Positions 25,110-33,963 of a stretch of 64,000 nucleotides of DNA are shown here, piece by piece (positions within the stretch are counted from its first letter, which is position 1; each line of letters starts with the position of its first letter). The position numbers were made by a program, and so were the translations under genes. The stretch is from CBDFLD01 sp965249005 (GTDB lineage Bacteria > Acidobacteriota > UBA6911). The notes beneath the pieces are model-generated. The model did not search any database. It was not told the origin of the DNA and saw only the letters and a program-made list of their open reading frames with translations. Location of the stretch: assembly GCA_965249005.1 (NCBI GenBank), contig CBDFLD010000021.1, positions 806,001 through 870,000 on the forward strand, read 5' to 3'.

Positions 25110-26614
25110 TGAATAAAAGAAACCACAGAATCCTCCTCCGAGACAAGCAAAATCTTACACGCCGGTTGGAAAGAAATCAGTTTGAGGACCGGTCCGATCC
25201 TATGTTCAAGGACTCCAACACCTACTACGAGATCGCCGAGAGAACGCGCGCCATCGGATCTGGTGGTATCGGAGCCATTCACAAGCTCGTGTGTAAGCTT
25301 GGATTGGACAAAGATATCAACAGAAACATCGTTTTGCTCAAGTACCACTTTCCTTACTGGGAATCCGATCATGTACTGAACATCGCATACAACGTCTTGT
25401 CGGGTGGAACCTGTCTCGAAGATATCGAGCGGTTGCGCCAGGATGAGACCTACATGAACGGACTGGGAGCCGAGAGGATTCCGGATCCCACGACGGCTGG
25501 AGATTTCCTCCGTCGTTTCGATGAGGATTGGATCTTCGGACTTCAGGAAACCATCAATGAAACCCGAACCAAGGTGTGGAAGTTGCAGGATGCTTCCTTC
25601 CGGAAGGAGGCCATCATCGACGTGGACGGGACCGTCGCCGGAACCTTGGGGGAATGCAAGGAAGGAATGGACATTGCCTACAACGGGATCTGGGGTTACG
25701 CACCGTTGATCGTGACCTTGGCCAATACGAATGAGGTCCTCTATCTGATGAATCGGCCGGGCAACCGTCCCTCTTCCGACGGAGCGGCCGAGTGGATGGA
25801 CCGGGCAATCGATCTGGTGTCGTCGGTGTTTACGAAGGTCTGGCTTCGGGGCGACACGGATTTCTCGCTGACGAGAAACTTCGATCGCTGGGACGAGCGG
25901 GTTGGTTTTGTCTTTGGTTATGACGCCAAGCCGAACCTGGTCGGGATGGCCGATGCCCTGCCGGAGAGACAATGGAAACCGCTCGAGCGGCCTCCTCATT
26001 ATGAGGTCAAGAGCGAAGAACGGCGCCGTCCGGAAAACGTCAAAGAACAAGTAATCAAGGAGAGAGAATTCAAGAACATCCGCCTGCAGAGCGAGCAGGT
26101 CGCCGAGTTTGACTATCGTCCCGGACACTGTAAGAAAACCTATCGCATGGTTGTGGTTCGGAAGAACCTCACGATCGAAAAGGGGGAGCACCGGCTGTTT
26201 GATGAGGTCCGGTACTTCTTCTACATCACCAACGATCGGGAGATGACGATGGGAGAAGTGGTCCTTTTTGCCAACGATCGCTGCAACCAGGAAAACGTCA
26301 TCGGTCAGCTCAAGAGTGGAGTGAACGCCTTGAGGATGCCTTCGGACAGTCTGGTATCGAACTGGGCCTACATGGTCATCGCATCGCTGGCGTGGAATCT
26401 GAAGGCCTGGTATGGCCTGGTGACGCAGGCGCCGACAGTACGTCGTGATATCTTGAGGATGGAGTTCAAACGCTTCCTGGTGAACTTTGTGCAAATACCC
26501 TGTCAGATTGTAAGAACCGGTCGTCGCCTCGTTTACAGGATATTGGCCTATAGCAAGCATCTCGAAACCTTTTTGGCGACGTTCGACTATATCAGGCAAC
26601 TCAGGTTTACTTGA
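25109..26614 (+). CDS. IS1380-family transposase
   Basis: This 501-residue DDE transposase starts at a GTG with AGGAG upstream. Catalytic residues visible are Asp ~173 in 'VDGTVAG', Asp ~249 in 'WLRGDTDFS' and Glu ~395 in 'NQENVIGQLKSG', the IS1380-type arrangement. The N-terminal part ('FKDSNTYYEIAERTRAIGSGGIG') and the helical 'GGTCLEDIERLR' are family-typical. It catalyses cut-and-paste of its element. The frame is intact, so the element may be active. Confidence 0.93.
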   Translation: MNKRNHRILLRDKQNLTRRLERNQFEDRSDPMFKDSNTYYEIAERTRAIGSGGIGAIHKLVCKLGLDKDINRNIVLLKYHFPYWESDHVLNIAYNVLSGGTCLEDIERLRQDETYMNGLGAERIPDPTTAGDFLRRFDEDWIFGLQETINETRTKVWKLQDASFRKEAIIDVDGTVAGTLGECKEGMDIAYNGIWGYAPLIVTLANTNEVLYLMNRPGNRPSSDGAAEWMDRAIDLVSSVFTKVWLRGDTDFSLTRNFDRWDERVGFVFGYDAKPNLVGMADALPERQWKPLERPPHYEVKSEERRRPENVKEQVIKEREFKNIRLQSEQVAEFDYRPGHCKKTYRMVVVRKNLTIEKGEHRLFDEVRYFFYITNDREMTMGEVVLFANDRCNQENVIGQLKSGVNALRMPSDSLVSNWAYMVIASLAWNLKAWYGLVTQAPTVRRDILRMEFKRFLVNFVQIPCQIVRTGRRLVYRILAYSKHLETFLATFDYIRQLRFT

Positions 26615-26685
26615 AGGCGCCTCGCCGGCGGGTGAGCCCGTACCCCCGGCGGAGCAAGAGTGGCGGGCGAAAGGAAGGGCATAAC

Positions 26686-26736
26686 AGAGACAAACAAGAT
26701 CAAGTGATCCAGACAACCAATGGAAGGTTTGTCTCT
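26686..26736 (+). terminator. 10-bp hairpin downstream of the transposase
   Basis: AGAGACAAAC and GTTTGTCTCT form a perfect stem with a ~31-base loop, about 70 bases past the transposase stop and inside the element. The following sequence is T-rich (TGTGTTTCTCTTTGC) but has no uninterrupted T-run. It could end transposase transcription or block read-through from the right. Confidence 0.35.
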
Positions 26737-26833
26737 TGTGTTTCTCTTTGCTTTCCCTGTTACGCACAAGGAGCTGAAATCCACGAGATATTCGGAAAAG
26801 GCAAACGATTTTCCGAGCGAGCTCATACCTCGC

Positions 26834-27013
26834 TTATTTTGGGACTAGCTTGCCGGTCCAGGAGTCCAGCAGATCCAGTGCCTGTTCCAGTCGACTCTCT
26901 TCGCGAAGTTTTTCGAATCGATCCCAGTCCGCGGCGTTGGTGGCAGTAAACCCGGACGGTGCCAACGTCAGACACAGCACGATCTGTATCACGGAGCGCA
27001 ACTCGATTCGCAT
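26834..27013 (-). pseudogene. 5' fragment of a secreted TPR-like protein, cut by the IS element
   Basis: 59 codons from the ATG at 27013: signal peptide (LRSVIQIVLCLTLAPSGFTATNAAD) and the first helix pair of a TPR-like repeat (LREESRLEQALDLLDSW). The frame enters the element at ACTAG and stops eight bases inside it, so only the beginning of the gene remains. The remainder is not visible on the other side of the element, where a plus-strand gene occupies the sequence. Confidence 0.55.
26844..26848. repeat. Target-site duplication, right (ACTAG)
   Basis: It matches the left copy at 24986-24990 exactly and directly follows the GGG end of the IS1380-family element. Confidence 0.7.
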
Positions 27014-27047
27014 GGCTTGAATAGATGATAACACGGGTTGGTGGTGC

Positions 27048-27189
27048 ATGCGTCTGGCGTCATGCGTCTACTGCTGACCGCTCGGTGCTCGACGCTGCAG
27101 GCTCAACGCAAAACATGGAGATCGATTTAGGGACGGTTCTGGTCTTCTGCAATTCACCTTGAGTGGACAGCGCACGACGCCAGACGCAC
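27048..27189. repeat. Pair of ~19-bp inverted repeats in an intergenic gap
   Basis: ATGCGTCTGGCGTCATGCG (27048-27066) and the reverse complement of 27171-27189 (GTGCGTCTGGCGTCGTGCG) differ at two positions. They enclose ~104 bases without a gene. Possibilities are a miniature mobile element, a large transcript-end structure for the asnB transcript, or a protein-binding pair. Confidence 0.5.
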
Positions 27190-27220
27190 GACGGACACCG
27201 GTGAGCAGGAGACGGTGTCC

Positions 27221-28189
27221 CTAGCTCGAAACGAGGACTTCGGGGTCGGCGAAGCTGCGTTCGGGAGCTGGCCGCAGGTAGCTCTCGTGCCAGAGCTGAA
27301 ACGCAACGAGGGCCAGGATTTGATCCGTGTAGTCTTCCTTCTTTTGGTAGTGATCCTGCAGCATGCGGGCGACGACATGGCCGCTGAAGATTCCTTGCCG
27401 CTGCAGGAAGTCGGGACTGAGCAAGTCGTGCACCATTTCGCGGAGTTCGTTCCGCACCCATGTGCCAATGGGGGCGCCAAATCCCTTCTTCTTCTTCTTC
27501 AAGACGTAGTCGGGTAGCCGGTTAGCGAACGCCTTCTTTTGGATATGGCGAAGTTTCATCCCATGGATCTTGTGGTGCGACGGGATGCGGGCAGCGAATT
27601 CGACCAGACGGTGATCCAAGAATGGGACGCGAGCCTCGAGTGACGTGGCCATCGACATCTTGTCGGTTAGCAACAGCAGTTGATCCGGCAAGGATGTCTT
27701 CAAATCGAAGTATGTAATCTTGTCGAGCAATTCGTCCGAATCACACTCGTCGAAGTACCGCTGGTAAAAGTCGGCCGATCCAGCCCCTCCGTCCAGAAGC
27801 TCGGCTTTCAGCTCGGGCCTGAATATCGCCGTGTAGCCTTGATACTGATCTCGGAGCGGGAGGTCGCTCGCCTGGAGGTACCCGCGGGCAAGTCGGAAGT
27901 AGTTCAAGATGTTGCTGTTGCGATCGACCGGGAAGGAACCAACCAAAGGCATCAAAACCTTACGACGCAGCCACGCGGGTAGGGCCCTCAGGTATCGGCT
28001 CAATTCGACTCCGAGATAGCGCCTATAGCCGCCGAACAGCTCGTCGCCGCAAACCCCGGAGAGGATCACGGTCACGGTCTTACGGGCCAACTCCGACACC
28101 AGGTAGGTGACGATGAACGAGGAGTCCGCAACCGGTTCATCCAGATAGTTGATCAGTTTTGGGAAGAGGTCCGCCACCTGCGGCTCCAC
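27221..28189 (-). pseudogene. asnB: C-terminal fragment of asparagine synthetase (glutamine-hydrolysing)
   Basis: The frame holds the synthetase half of AsnB: 'LDEPVADSSFIVTYLVSELA', 'VILSGVCGDELFGGYRRYLG', 'LPDQLLLLTDKMSMATSLEARVP' and 'PFLDHRLVEFAARIP' in overlapping order, then 'LWHESYL' near the end. AsnB-like sequence continues upstream in this frame to 28285 (SIGFGKGYESYNEL). The ATP-binding PP-loop (SGGxDS), which should lie just before SIGF, is absent, and the glutaminase half is in a different frame. It cannot form AMP-aspartate without that loop, so it is probably inactive. In polysaccharide loci such enzymes amidate sugars or proteins. Confidence 0.8.
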
Positions 28190-28283
28190 GAGTATCTCGT
28201 GGTGGCTCGTTGAATAGTCGCGCGCAAAGCTCCCCGCGCTGTCCAGCTCGTTGTACGATTCGTAGCCTTTACCGAAACCGATG

Positions 28284-28931
28284 CTAGCAGTTCCCGTTCC
28301 GGATCCTCAAGAAGTGACCCGGAGGCAACTTCCGGATTCCCTGAAACAGCGTGTAAGGGGCAGGCGTGAACCCATGCTGAGAATAGGCTGAGAGCGCCTC
28401 CAGATCCAGCCCTCGCGTTACGGTAGGGAGTTCGAGGATCGATTTGATCTCAGAGGCGAAGACCAGCTTCTCTGCGTCGAGATAGTAGTAGAGTGGTTTG
28501 ATTCCGATGCGATCCCGCGCCAGTACCAGTGACTGGTCCGTCTCGTCCCAAACGGCCAGGGCATACATGCCGTTGAGCTTCTCGAAGAAGTCCAACCCGA
28601 ACTGTTGGTATAGGCACAGGACCACCTCCGTGTCGGTGCGGGAACTGAGCTGGAAACCTTCTTGGAGCAGCGCATCTCGATGATCGATAAAGTTGTACAC
28701 CTCACCGTTGAAGACAATCACCTTGGAGCGGTCTTCGCTGAATATGGGCTGGTGTCCGCCGTCGACGTCGATGATGCTCAACCTGCGCATTCCGAGACCT
28801 ACGTTCTGATGAACGAAGTGTCCCTCGTCGTCGGGGCCGCGGTGGATGATACGATCTGTCATTGCCCGCAGATCGGCGATCTCGACCTTGTTCGATCGGT
28901 CGAAGTGGTAGATTCCTGCAATTCCGCACAT
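28284..28931 (-). pseudogene. asnB: N-terminal glutaminase fragment of asparagine synthetase
   Basis: 215 residues from MCGIAGIYHF, with the catalytic Cys2 of class-II glutamine amidotransferases, 'RGPDDEG', 'LGMRRLSIIDV', 'VFNGEVYNF' and 'DTEVVLCLYQ'. It stops at 'LPPGHFLRIRNGNC', after which a whole enzyme would run ~75 more residues, including the PP-loop, before SIGF. Its ATG overlaps the stop of the glycosyltransferase gene (TAATG), so it was the next gene in that operon. Together with the fragment at 27221-28189 it represents one gene with an internal deletion of roughly 225 bases plus a frame change at 28283-28290. Confidence 0.82.
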
Positions 28932-30130
28932 TATGGGGTCCCTGTTGAATCGGAGTGTCGCAGGTTCTGGTAAATGTTCAGAACCCATTCTGCGTTCTTC
29001 TGCCAGGTGTAGTTTTGCCGAATGTCGTCACAGCCTGCCCGGGCAAGCTGGTGACGGAGCGTCGGGTCCTGCAAACAAGCGAGCAGTTTCTGCTTTAGCT
29101 CACCGGCGTCACCGGGTTTGAAAAGCAGACCGGTCTGGTTCGGCTTGATGATGTCCCGAATGTTTTCCATGTCGGGCGCAATGACACACTTGCCCATGGC
29201 CATATATTCCAGGATCTTCATGGGCGAGGAATAGGAGACCGCAAACGGGCTAATGGCGATATCGATGACATCCAAATATTTTGGCATCTCGTTGTGGGGC
29301 AGCCGGCCGGCGAAGAGGATTCGGTCTTTTTCTCCGAGCGCGGCAACTTCCTGCTCGAGTTCCTCCATGAAGGGACAGTCCCCGATCACGAGCATCTTGG
29401 CGTCGAAATGGGGCAGATCGAGTTCGTGCAGCACTTGGAACAACTGGTCCATTCGATGCCAGCGCCGGATGGTCCCGACGAAACCGAGCACAATCTGGGC
29501 CTGAATCCCCAACTCGTCCCGCGAGTGATGTCCGTTGTCGGAGGGGCGAAAATGATCGAGATTGACGCCGTTGGGCATTACGGTGATCTTGGTTTCGGGA
29601 ATCCCGTACTCCTGAACAATTTTCTTCAGCGTTGTCGAGACGACGATGATGTGATCGACGGTTTCAAAAGTCTGCTTTTCTACCCTCTTCAGCACGCGAG
29701 GAAAGTAGCTTTTTTCCCACTCCATCTTGTAAGGATAGTAGGCCACATTGGCTTCGAGCACGATCGGGATGCCTCGTTTCCGCGCGATCCGAGACGCGGC
29801 GAAGCCGTAGTTGGAATAGCGCTCGTAAACCATGTCGGGTTCGAACTCCCGGATGCTCCGCTCGATCAATCGTGTGGCCGGAAGATTCGTAAGGATCTCG
29901 GCGAGCTCGTAGAAGAAATCGGGGAGGAGCCAGCGTAGCTTGGCGATCAACCATTCCTTGACGGTCGATGATTTCCAAGTTCCGTCTTCTTTCGCCGCGT
30001 GGTTCTTCTGGCCCAAGACCGACACGATCTTCACCTCGTGCCCGAGCTTTCGGAAGCACCCCACGATCTCGCGGATGTGAATCCCTTCTGCGCCGTCGGC
30101 CAGGGTTCGGTGGTAGTAGAGGATCTTCAT
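28931..30130 (-). CDS. Glycosyltransferase family 4
   Basis: This 399-residue GT-B fold transferase has the N-terminal 'GAEGIHIREIVGCFRKLGHEV', the linker motif 'VMPNGVNLDHFRP', and the donor-site region 'ILEYMAMGKCVIAPDMENI' (EX7E-type). It transfers a sugar from a nucleotide donor to a growing glycan on the cytoplasmic side. It lies in the polysaccharide locus, 45 bases after the heparinase gene, and its stop overlaps the start of asnB. The sugar specificity is not predictable. Confidence 0.9.
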   Translation of the reverse strand: MKILYYHRTLADGAEGIHIREIVGCFRKLGHEVKIVSVLGQKNHAAKEDGTWKSSTVKEWLIAKLRWLLPDFFYELAEILTNLPATRLIERSIREFEPDMVYERYSNYGFAASRIARKRGIPIVLEANVAYYPYKMEWEKSYFPRVLKRVEKQTFETVDHIIVVSTTLKKIVQEYGIPETKITVMPNGVNLDHFRPSDNGHHSRDELGIQAQIVLGFVGTIRRWHRMDQLFQVLHELDLPHFDAKMLVIGDCPFMEELEQEVAALGEKDRILFAGRLPHNEMPKYLDVIDIAISPFAVSYSSPMKILEYMAMGKCVIAPDMENIRDIIKPNQTGLLFKPGDAGELKQKLLACLQDPTLRHQLARAGCDDIRQNYTWQKNAEWVLNIYQNLRHSDSTGTP

Positions 30131-30175
30131 CTTGTCTTTCTCGATTCCCGGACTTGTTTCACCATCGATCCGTCG

Positions 30176-32473
30176 TCAATCATGACGGTAGAGCTCTTCG
30201 TGCACGATAGAGGATCCCTCTTGCGTGCGCCTCGAGAATTGCAGCCGTCGGCTGTTGTCTCGAGCAGAGAGGCCGAGGGCGTAATGTCCCGCTTCATTGC
30301 TGTAGCTGATCTCGAGCACGCTTCCGTCGGATTGAGAGCCCGGAGGATCCGGGGAAAACGCAATCTCGTAGGAAGAAGACTCCCCGGTGACTTTTATCTG
30401 CCCGGCCTCGTCTTCGAGGAACGGATTCCGCCCGCAGCGGGTGGGAGCGAATAGCATATAACTGCTGCAGGGCAACGGAACGTGTCCGTGGAGGCGGTAA
30501 ACGGGCCCGGGGCGACGGTGACGATAAAGGGGTGAAATCCAGCCGTCTTCCGGTCCGGACCCCCCGTATCGGATCTCCCTTTGGGCCAGGTCTCCGCCGA
30601 ACCAACCGTACATGGAAACCTCTCCATGCCGGCTGGAGATTCCGTGGGAGTGCTCCTCGATTGAACCTGGAGAACTTGCGGAGTCCGAGGAATCCGGAGC
30701 CAGGTGAAGGAAAGACTCGACCAGGTGCCGCCCGGATCCTGTCACTTCGTCAACAACGATCAAGACCTCGTGGTTGAGGAAGAAAAACGACCGATAGTGG
30801 CTTGGTGATCCGGGGAGATCCTCAAAGGCATTGTGAGTTCCCACATGTGCGATCAACCGATCCTGCACGACGTGTAGGATCGATCGCGGCGTGGCCGCCT
30901 TCGACCAGAAGATCAGGTCTCCATGCTTGGCATGGCCTTGACCGTCGATCGTGAGGCAATTGTGCCCCGAGGTGTCCCGGAAGTATGTGTGCCAGTCAAA
31001 GCCCCCCTTGTAGTTGTGAAACCCAGGGTCCACGACGAAGTTGTGCCCATGGTACGAAAGCTCGAAATTGAAAATGTCTGCGTGCCCGTGGGCGGCGGAG
31101 AAAGTTTCATCGGCAAAGACGCCGTCAGCGATGGGACCGTTGTCGATAGAGAGGTAGTTTGCGTCCGGATGCCAGCTGGATCGAGCAAAAAGATAGCCGC
31201 TTGCATCGAACGAACGCGCCATGTCGTTCGGTGGAATAGAGGGTATCTCGTCATATTTCTGTAAGCCTGCCGCACCGAAGAGCCACAACAGCTCCTCCCA
31301 ATCCCCGGCAGCCGCAAACTTCAACGCGCTCGAATCGAAGAGCAGAGCGCCTAGGGCCAGGTTGCTACGAAAATCCCAGTGCTCCGGATTGGAGAAGTAG
31401 ATCGAACGCGCGTTGTCCACATCTCCGATCCAAGGCGTGGTTCCGTCGGGTTTGGTCATGTGGAGCGAGAAGTCCAATATCCGCTCCAGGCGAGCCAAAA
31501 GATCGGACGAGACTTCCGCTCCGTTTTGCAGACGCAAGATCACGGGCATGAGGTAGAAGCCAAGCGTGAAGTAGTGATAGAAGGAGGCCTGTTCGACGCA
31601 CATGCCGTCTCGATAGAACTGCTTGTCTATCTGCTGCTCCAGGATCCTCCATGCCTTGCGGGCCCAGCGTTTCGAGGATTTCAGCTCAGGGAACAGGTAG
31701 CCGACGGCAAACAGCGCCGAGCACTCCCCGATGAGATGGTTGTAAGGGCTGAAGTAAAAGGAGAGGTGGTTTTCCAGATACTGTCCATGTTGAGAGAGAG
31801 ACGACAGGAACCTCGAGATGAAATCGCGGTCCACCTCCTCCGAATCCAGCAGATAGTAAAAGCTCCAGATCCATGAGTAGGTACGAACTGCGACTTCGAG
31901 TCCGCTGGTCCAGTTGACCCCCATATTGAAAGGGTTCTCCTGGATCCAGTCATCCATCAACGTGACGACTCTGCGGCTGTAACGGGAGTCGCCGGTGACG
32001 AAATGGATCTTCGAGAGCTCGATGAGATACTGATGACGGTTCAGCTCCCAGATGTGCTTGATGTCCTTGTCTGCGTCGTTGGAGAAAATATCGATTTGCT
32101 GATAGAAGTCCTTGTCGTAGCGCTTCGAGCCGGCGGGGTCCGCGTGCCAATCGACTTTTTCGTCGTAGTGAAACTGGGCTCCCAGAAAGCTGAATTCCAG
32201 GTCCAGAAATCGGTTGGCCCTTTCCACTGTTGCGTGCAAGGAGTCCGGAAATCGCCGGCGATACAAGGTGCGGGTCAGTTCCCGCTCGCTGTTGAAAAAG
32301 AACTGGGGACGGGACGCGGTTTCGAGAAATGTATCCTTGCTCGATGGGTCAGCAAAGCCAGCCGGGCTTTCTCGCGCCGGGTCGAACGTGGCTGCTTCGT
32401 ATTTGCTCCACAAGAGCTTGTAAACGCGATAGCTGATTTCTAACGGTGTCTTGTGCTTGATCTGCTTGAGCAT
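30176..32473 (-). CDS. Heparinase II/III family protein of the polysaccharide locus
   Basis: 765 residues. The N-terminal ~400 residues form an alpha/alpha toroid of Hepar_II_III_N type ('PLEISYRVYKLLWSKYEA', 'NPFNMGVNWTSGLEVAVRTYSW', 'NHLIGECSALFAVGYLFPEL'). The C-terminal beta-sheet domain has 'GHADIFNFELSYHGHNFVVDPG' and 'HNCLTIDGQGHAK'. No signal peptide is seen. In such loci these enzymes are thought to trim or release uronic-acid-containing exopolysaccharide. It sits 9 bases after a glycosyltransferase and 45 before another, so it is part of one operon. Confidence 0.88.
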   Translation of the reverse strand: MLKQIKHKTPLEISYRVYKLLWSKYEAATFDPARESPAGFADPSSKDTFLETASRPQFFFNSERELTRTLYRRRFPDSLHATVERANRFLDLEFSFLGAQFHYDEKVDWHADPAGSKRYDKDFYQQIDIFSNDADKDIKHIWELNRHQYLIELSKIHFVTGDSRYSRRVVTLMDDWIQENPFNMGVNWTSGLEVAVRTYSWIWSFYYLLDSEEVDRDFISRFLSSLSQHGQYLENHLSFYFSPYNHLIGECSALFAVGYLFPELKSSKRWARKAWRILEQQIDKQFYRDGMCVEQASFYHYFTLGFYLMPVILRLQNGAEVSSDLLARLERILDFSLHMTKPDGTTPWIGDVDNARSIYFSNPEHWDFRSNLALGALLFDSSALKFAAAGDWEELLWLFGAAGLQKYDEIPSIPPNDMARSFDASGYLFARSSWHPDANYLSIDNGPIADGVFADETFSAAHGHADIFNFELSYHGHNFVVDPGFHNYKGGFDWHTYFRDTSGHNCLTIDGQGHAKHGDLIFWSKAATPRSILHVVQDRLIAHVGTHNAFEDLPGSPSHYRSFFFLNHEVLIVVDEVTGSGRHLVESFLHLAPDSSDSASSPGSIEEHSHGISSRHGEVSMYGWFGGDLAQREIRYGGSGPEDGWISPLYRHRRPGPVYRLHGHVPLPCSSYMLFAPTRCGRNPFLEDEAGQIKVTGESSSYEIAFSPDPPGSQSDGSVLEISYSNEAGHYALGLSARDNSRRLQFSRRTQEGSSIVHEELYRHD

Positions 32474-32482
32474 GGGTTCACG

Positions 32483-33604
32483 TCAGGAAGATGGCACACG
32501 ATTGTCGATCGCATGTGCGTTCCGAAAGCGTGTCTCGGAATCCGCCAACACCCGGATCTCGTCAGCAATGGTGTCCTTGATCTCTGGAGCAATGATCGCT
32601 TGAGTTACTGACTCATGGTTGTCGAGCACGTAAAGTATCTTCTCGGCCATATCGTCGATATTCTGATTCTCGTACGTTACCGTGCTCGGCGGGCGAGAAC
32701 CATTTTCGCTCGCGACGACGGGTACCTTCAAAGCCAGCGCTTCCAGAACCGACGAACAGACCCCGTCCTTGACGGGCGTTCTGAGGTAGGCGCGCGACCG
32801 CGTCAGGATGGTGAGGAATTCGTCATGGCTTTGGTCGCCGGCAAGGTAGATATTCGGCTCGAGATTCAGATCTTTGATCAGGGCCTGAATGTCCTCGGAA
32901 TCCTCGTCCGACCCCATCACGATAAGTCCGAAGCCCGGTCGTCTCTGCACGACGATGGCGGTAGCGCGGATCATCGCTTCGATGAAGAACTCGGATCGGA
33001 AGAACACGTAACTGCAGATGACCGGATCGTGGCCGGCGAAAAAGCGCTCGGCCTCATCCGGCAAGGAGGCATTTTCGAAGGTCAGGTACTGTCGCGAGAA
33101 TGCCTGGATCGGAAAGATCTTACGCTCGGCCACACCGTAGGAGGCGATGGCTCGACGGACCGAGGCGTTGTTACAAATGATGGAACGGGGAAGTGCAAAC
33201 AAGATCTTGTACAAGGGCGTCAGGTAAGGAGCGTGAGACTGTGGGAAATACTTTTGTGCCGGCCCTGCGTGAAATGTGATCACGGGTCGGCGGAAAGTCG
33301 CGATGCTCACCAGAATCGCTATCAGGGACAGGAGGAATCCTTTTGGGGAGTCTCCATTGAGGTGCATATGAACGAGGAATCCGCGAATTCGAAACCTCAA
33401 AACCTTCAGGGTGTAATCGAGTGCTCCAAAAACGGGAACAAAGTCTCGACCCTCGAGGAAGCGACCTTTCCCGATGTTGAGTACTTCACAGACTTGTCCC
33501 TGGCGCTCCATCGTCTGTTTCAAGAAATAGATGCGCATTCCCCAACCCGCCCGGGGGGGCGGATAGGATGAGATCTGTAGAACCTTCAGCTGTTTTCCCG
33601 CCAT
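32483..33604 (-). CDS. Glycosyltransferase (GT-B fold, group 1)
   Basis: 373 residues beginning 'KVLQISSYPPPRAGWGMRIYFLK', with 'IICNNASVRRAIASYGV' and the C-terminal donor motif 'GVCSSVLEALALKVPVVASENG'. A hydrophobic stretch near residue 100 (LLSLIAILVSIATF) suggests membrane association. It is the first gene of the polysaccharide operon; the ~360 bases upstream should hold its promoter. It probably elongates the exopolysaccharide on its lipid carrier; the sugar is unknown. Confidence 0.85.
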   Translation of the reverse strand: MAGKQLKVLQISSYPPPRAGWGMRIYFLKQTMERQGQVCEVLNIGKGRFLEGRDFVPVFGALDYTLKVLRFRIRGFLVHMHLNGDSPKGFLLSLIAILVSIATFRRPVITFHAGPAQKYFPQSHAPYLTPLYKILFALPRSIICNNASVRRAIASYGVAERKIFPIQAFSRQYLTFENASLPDEAERFFAGHDPVICSYVFFRSEFFIEAMIRATAIVVQRRPGFGLIVMGSDEDSEDIQALIKDLNLEPNIYLAGDQSHDEFLTILTRSRAYLRTPVKDGVCSSVLEALALKVPVVASENGSRPPSTVTYENQNIDDMAEKILYVLDNHESVTQAIIAPEIKDTIADEIRVLADSETRFRNAHAIDNRVPSS

Positions 33605-33963
33605 CGCGAATCCTCAATACTCTTGGGGGCAGACCTGAAGCCGCCGTTCCCTCGTACCGATTTTCCTGTCTCACGCGCCCTCAAGTATTTATCGGGCCCA
33701 GAGGTTCGGAGCTTCAACGATATTCTCCCAAATCATGTAATGAGAGGGTCTTGTGCCAGGAAGCGCTTCATTTTCTCTGTACAACGTCCGTGCACCTTTT
33801 TGTCGTTGAAGTCACCTTATCGAGTGAATAGGCGCATCTCCGGCAACTTTTCGTGCAAAATGCTTATCGATTTCGCTTTTCGAGGAGGATCGCTGTAGGC
33901 TAACAAGGGCCTAAGAGTCCACCCCCGACCGGTGCCCGTACGGGCCACGGTCCTACGGCTTCG
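33605..33963. other. Divergent intergenic region with a 12-bp palindrome
   Basis: This separates the polysaccharide operon (minus) from the M1 peptidase (plus). GCCCGTACGGGC at 33934-33945 is a perfect palindrome 19 bases ahead of the peptidase start and could be an operator. The rest shows short non-coding frames only. Confidence 0.4.

Larger units (their letters stand above)
24991..26843 (+). mobile_element. IS1380-family insertion sequence, 1,853 bp
   Basis: The element begins CCCTTAGTCCAGCG and its other end, reverse-complemented, begins CCCAAAATAAGCG; these are imperfect terminal repeats. It is flanked by ACTAG duplications and carries one transposase gene on the plus strand. A 230-base non-coding part lies beyond the transposase. 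Both flanking partial genes read into the element and stop within 10 bases of its ends. The complete transposase and matching duplications suggest a recent insertion. Confidence 0.85.

Noticed and set aside
24818..26767. 649-codon minus-strand frame antisense to the transposase
   Set aside because: The plus-strand frame is a clear IS1380 transposase with catalytic residues; the antisense product matches nothing.
28278..28295. Short sequence GATGCTAGCAGTTC at the asnB junction, also near 48.09 kb, considered as a shared deletion or insertion hotspot
   Set aside because: Several 14-base matches are expected by chance in 64 kb, and the second copy lies in an ordinary part of the SGNH gene.
32483..33604. 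Exosortase/PEP-CTERM system in the polysaccharide locus
   Set aside because: asnB, glycosyltransferases and a heparinase often accompany exosortases, but no exosortase, chain-length protein or PEP-CTERM tail is visible in this window.
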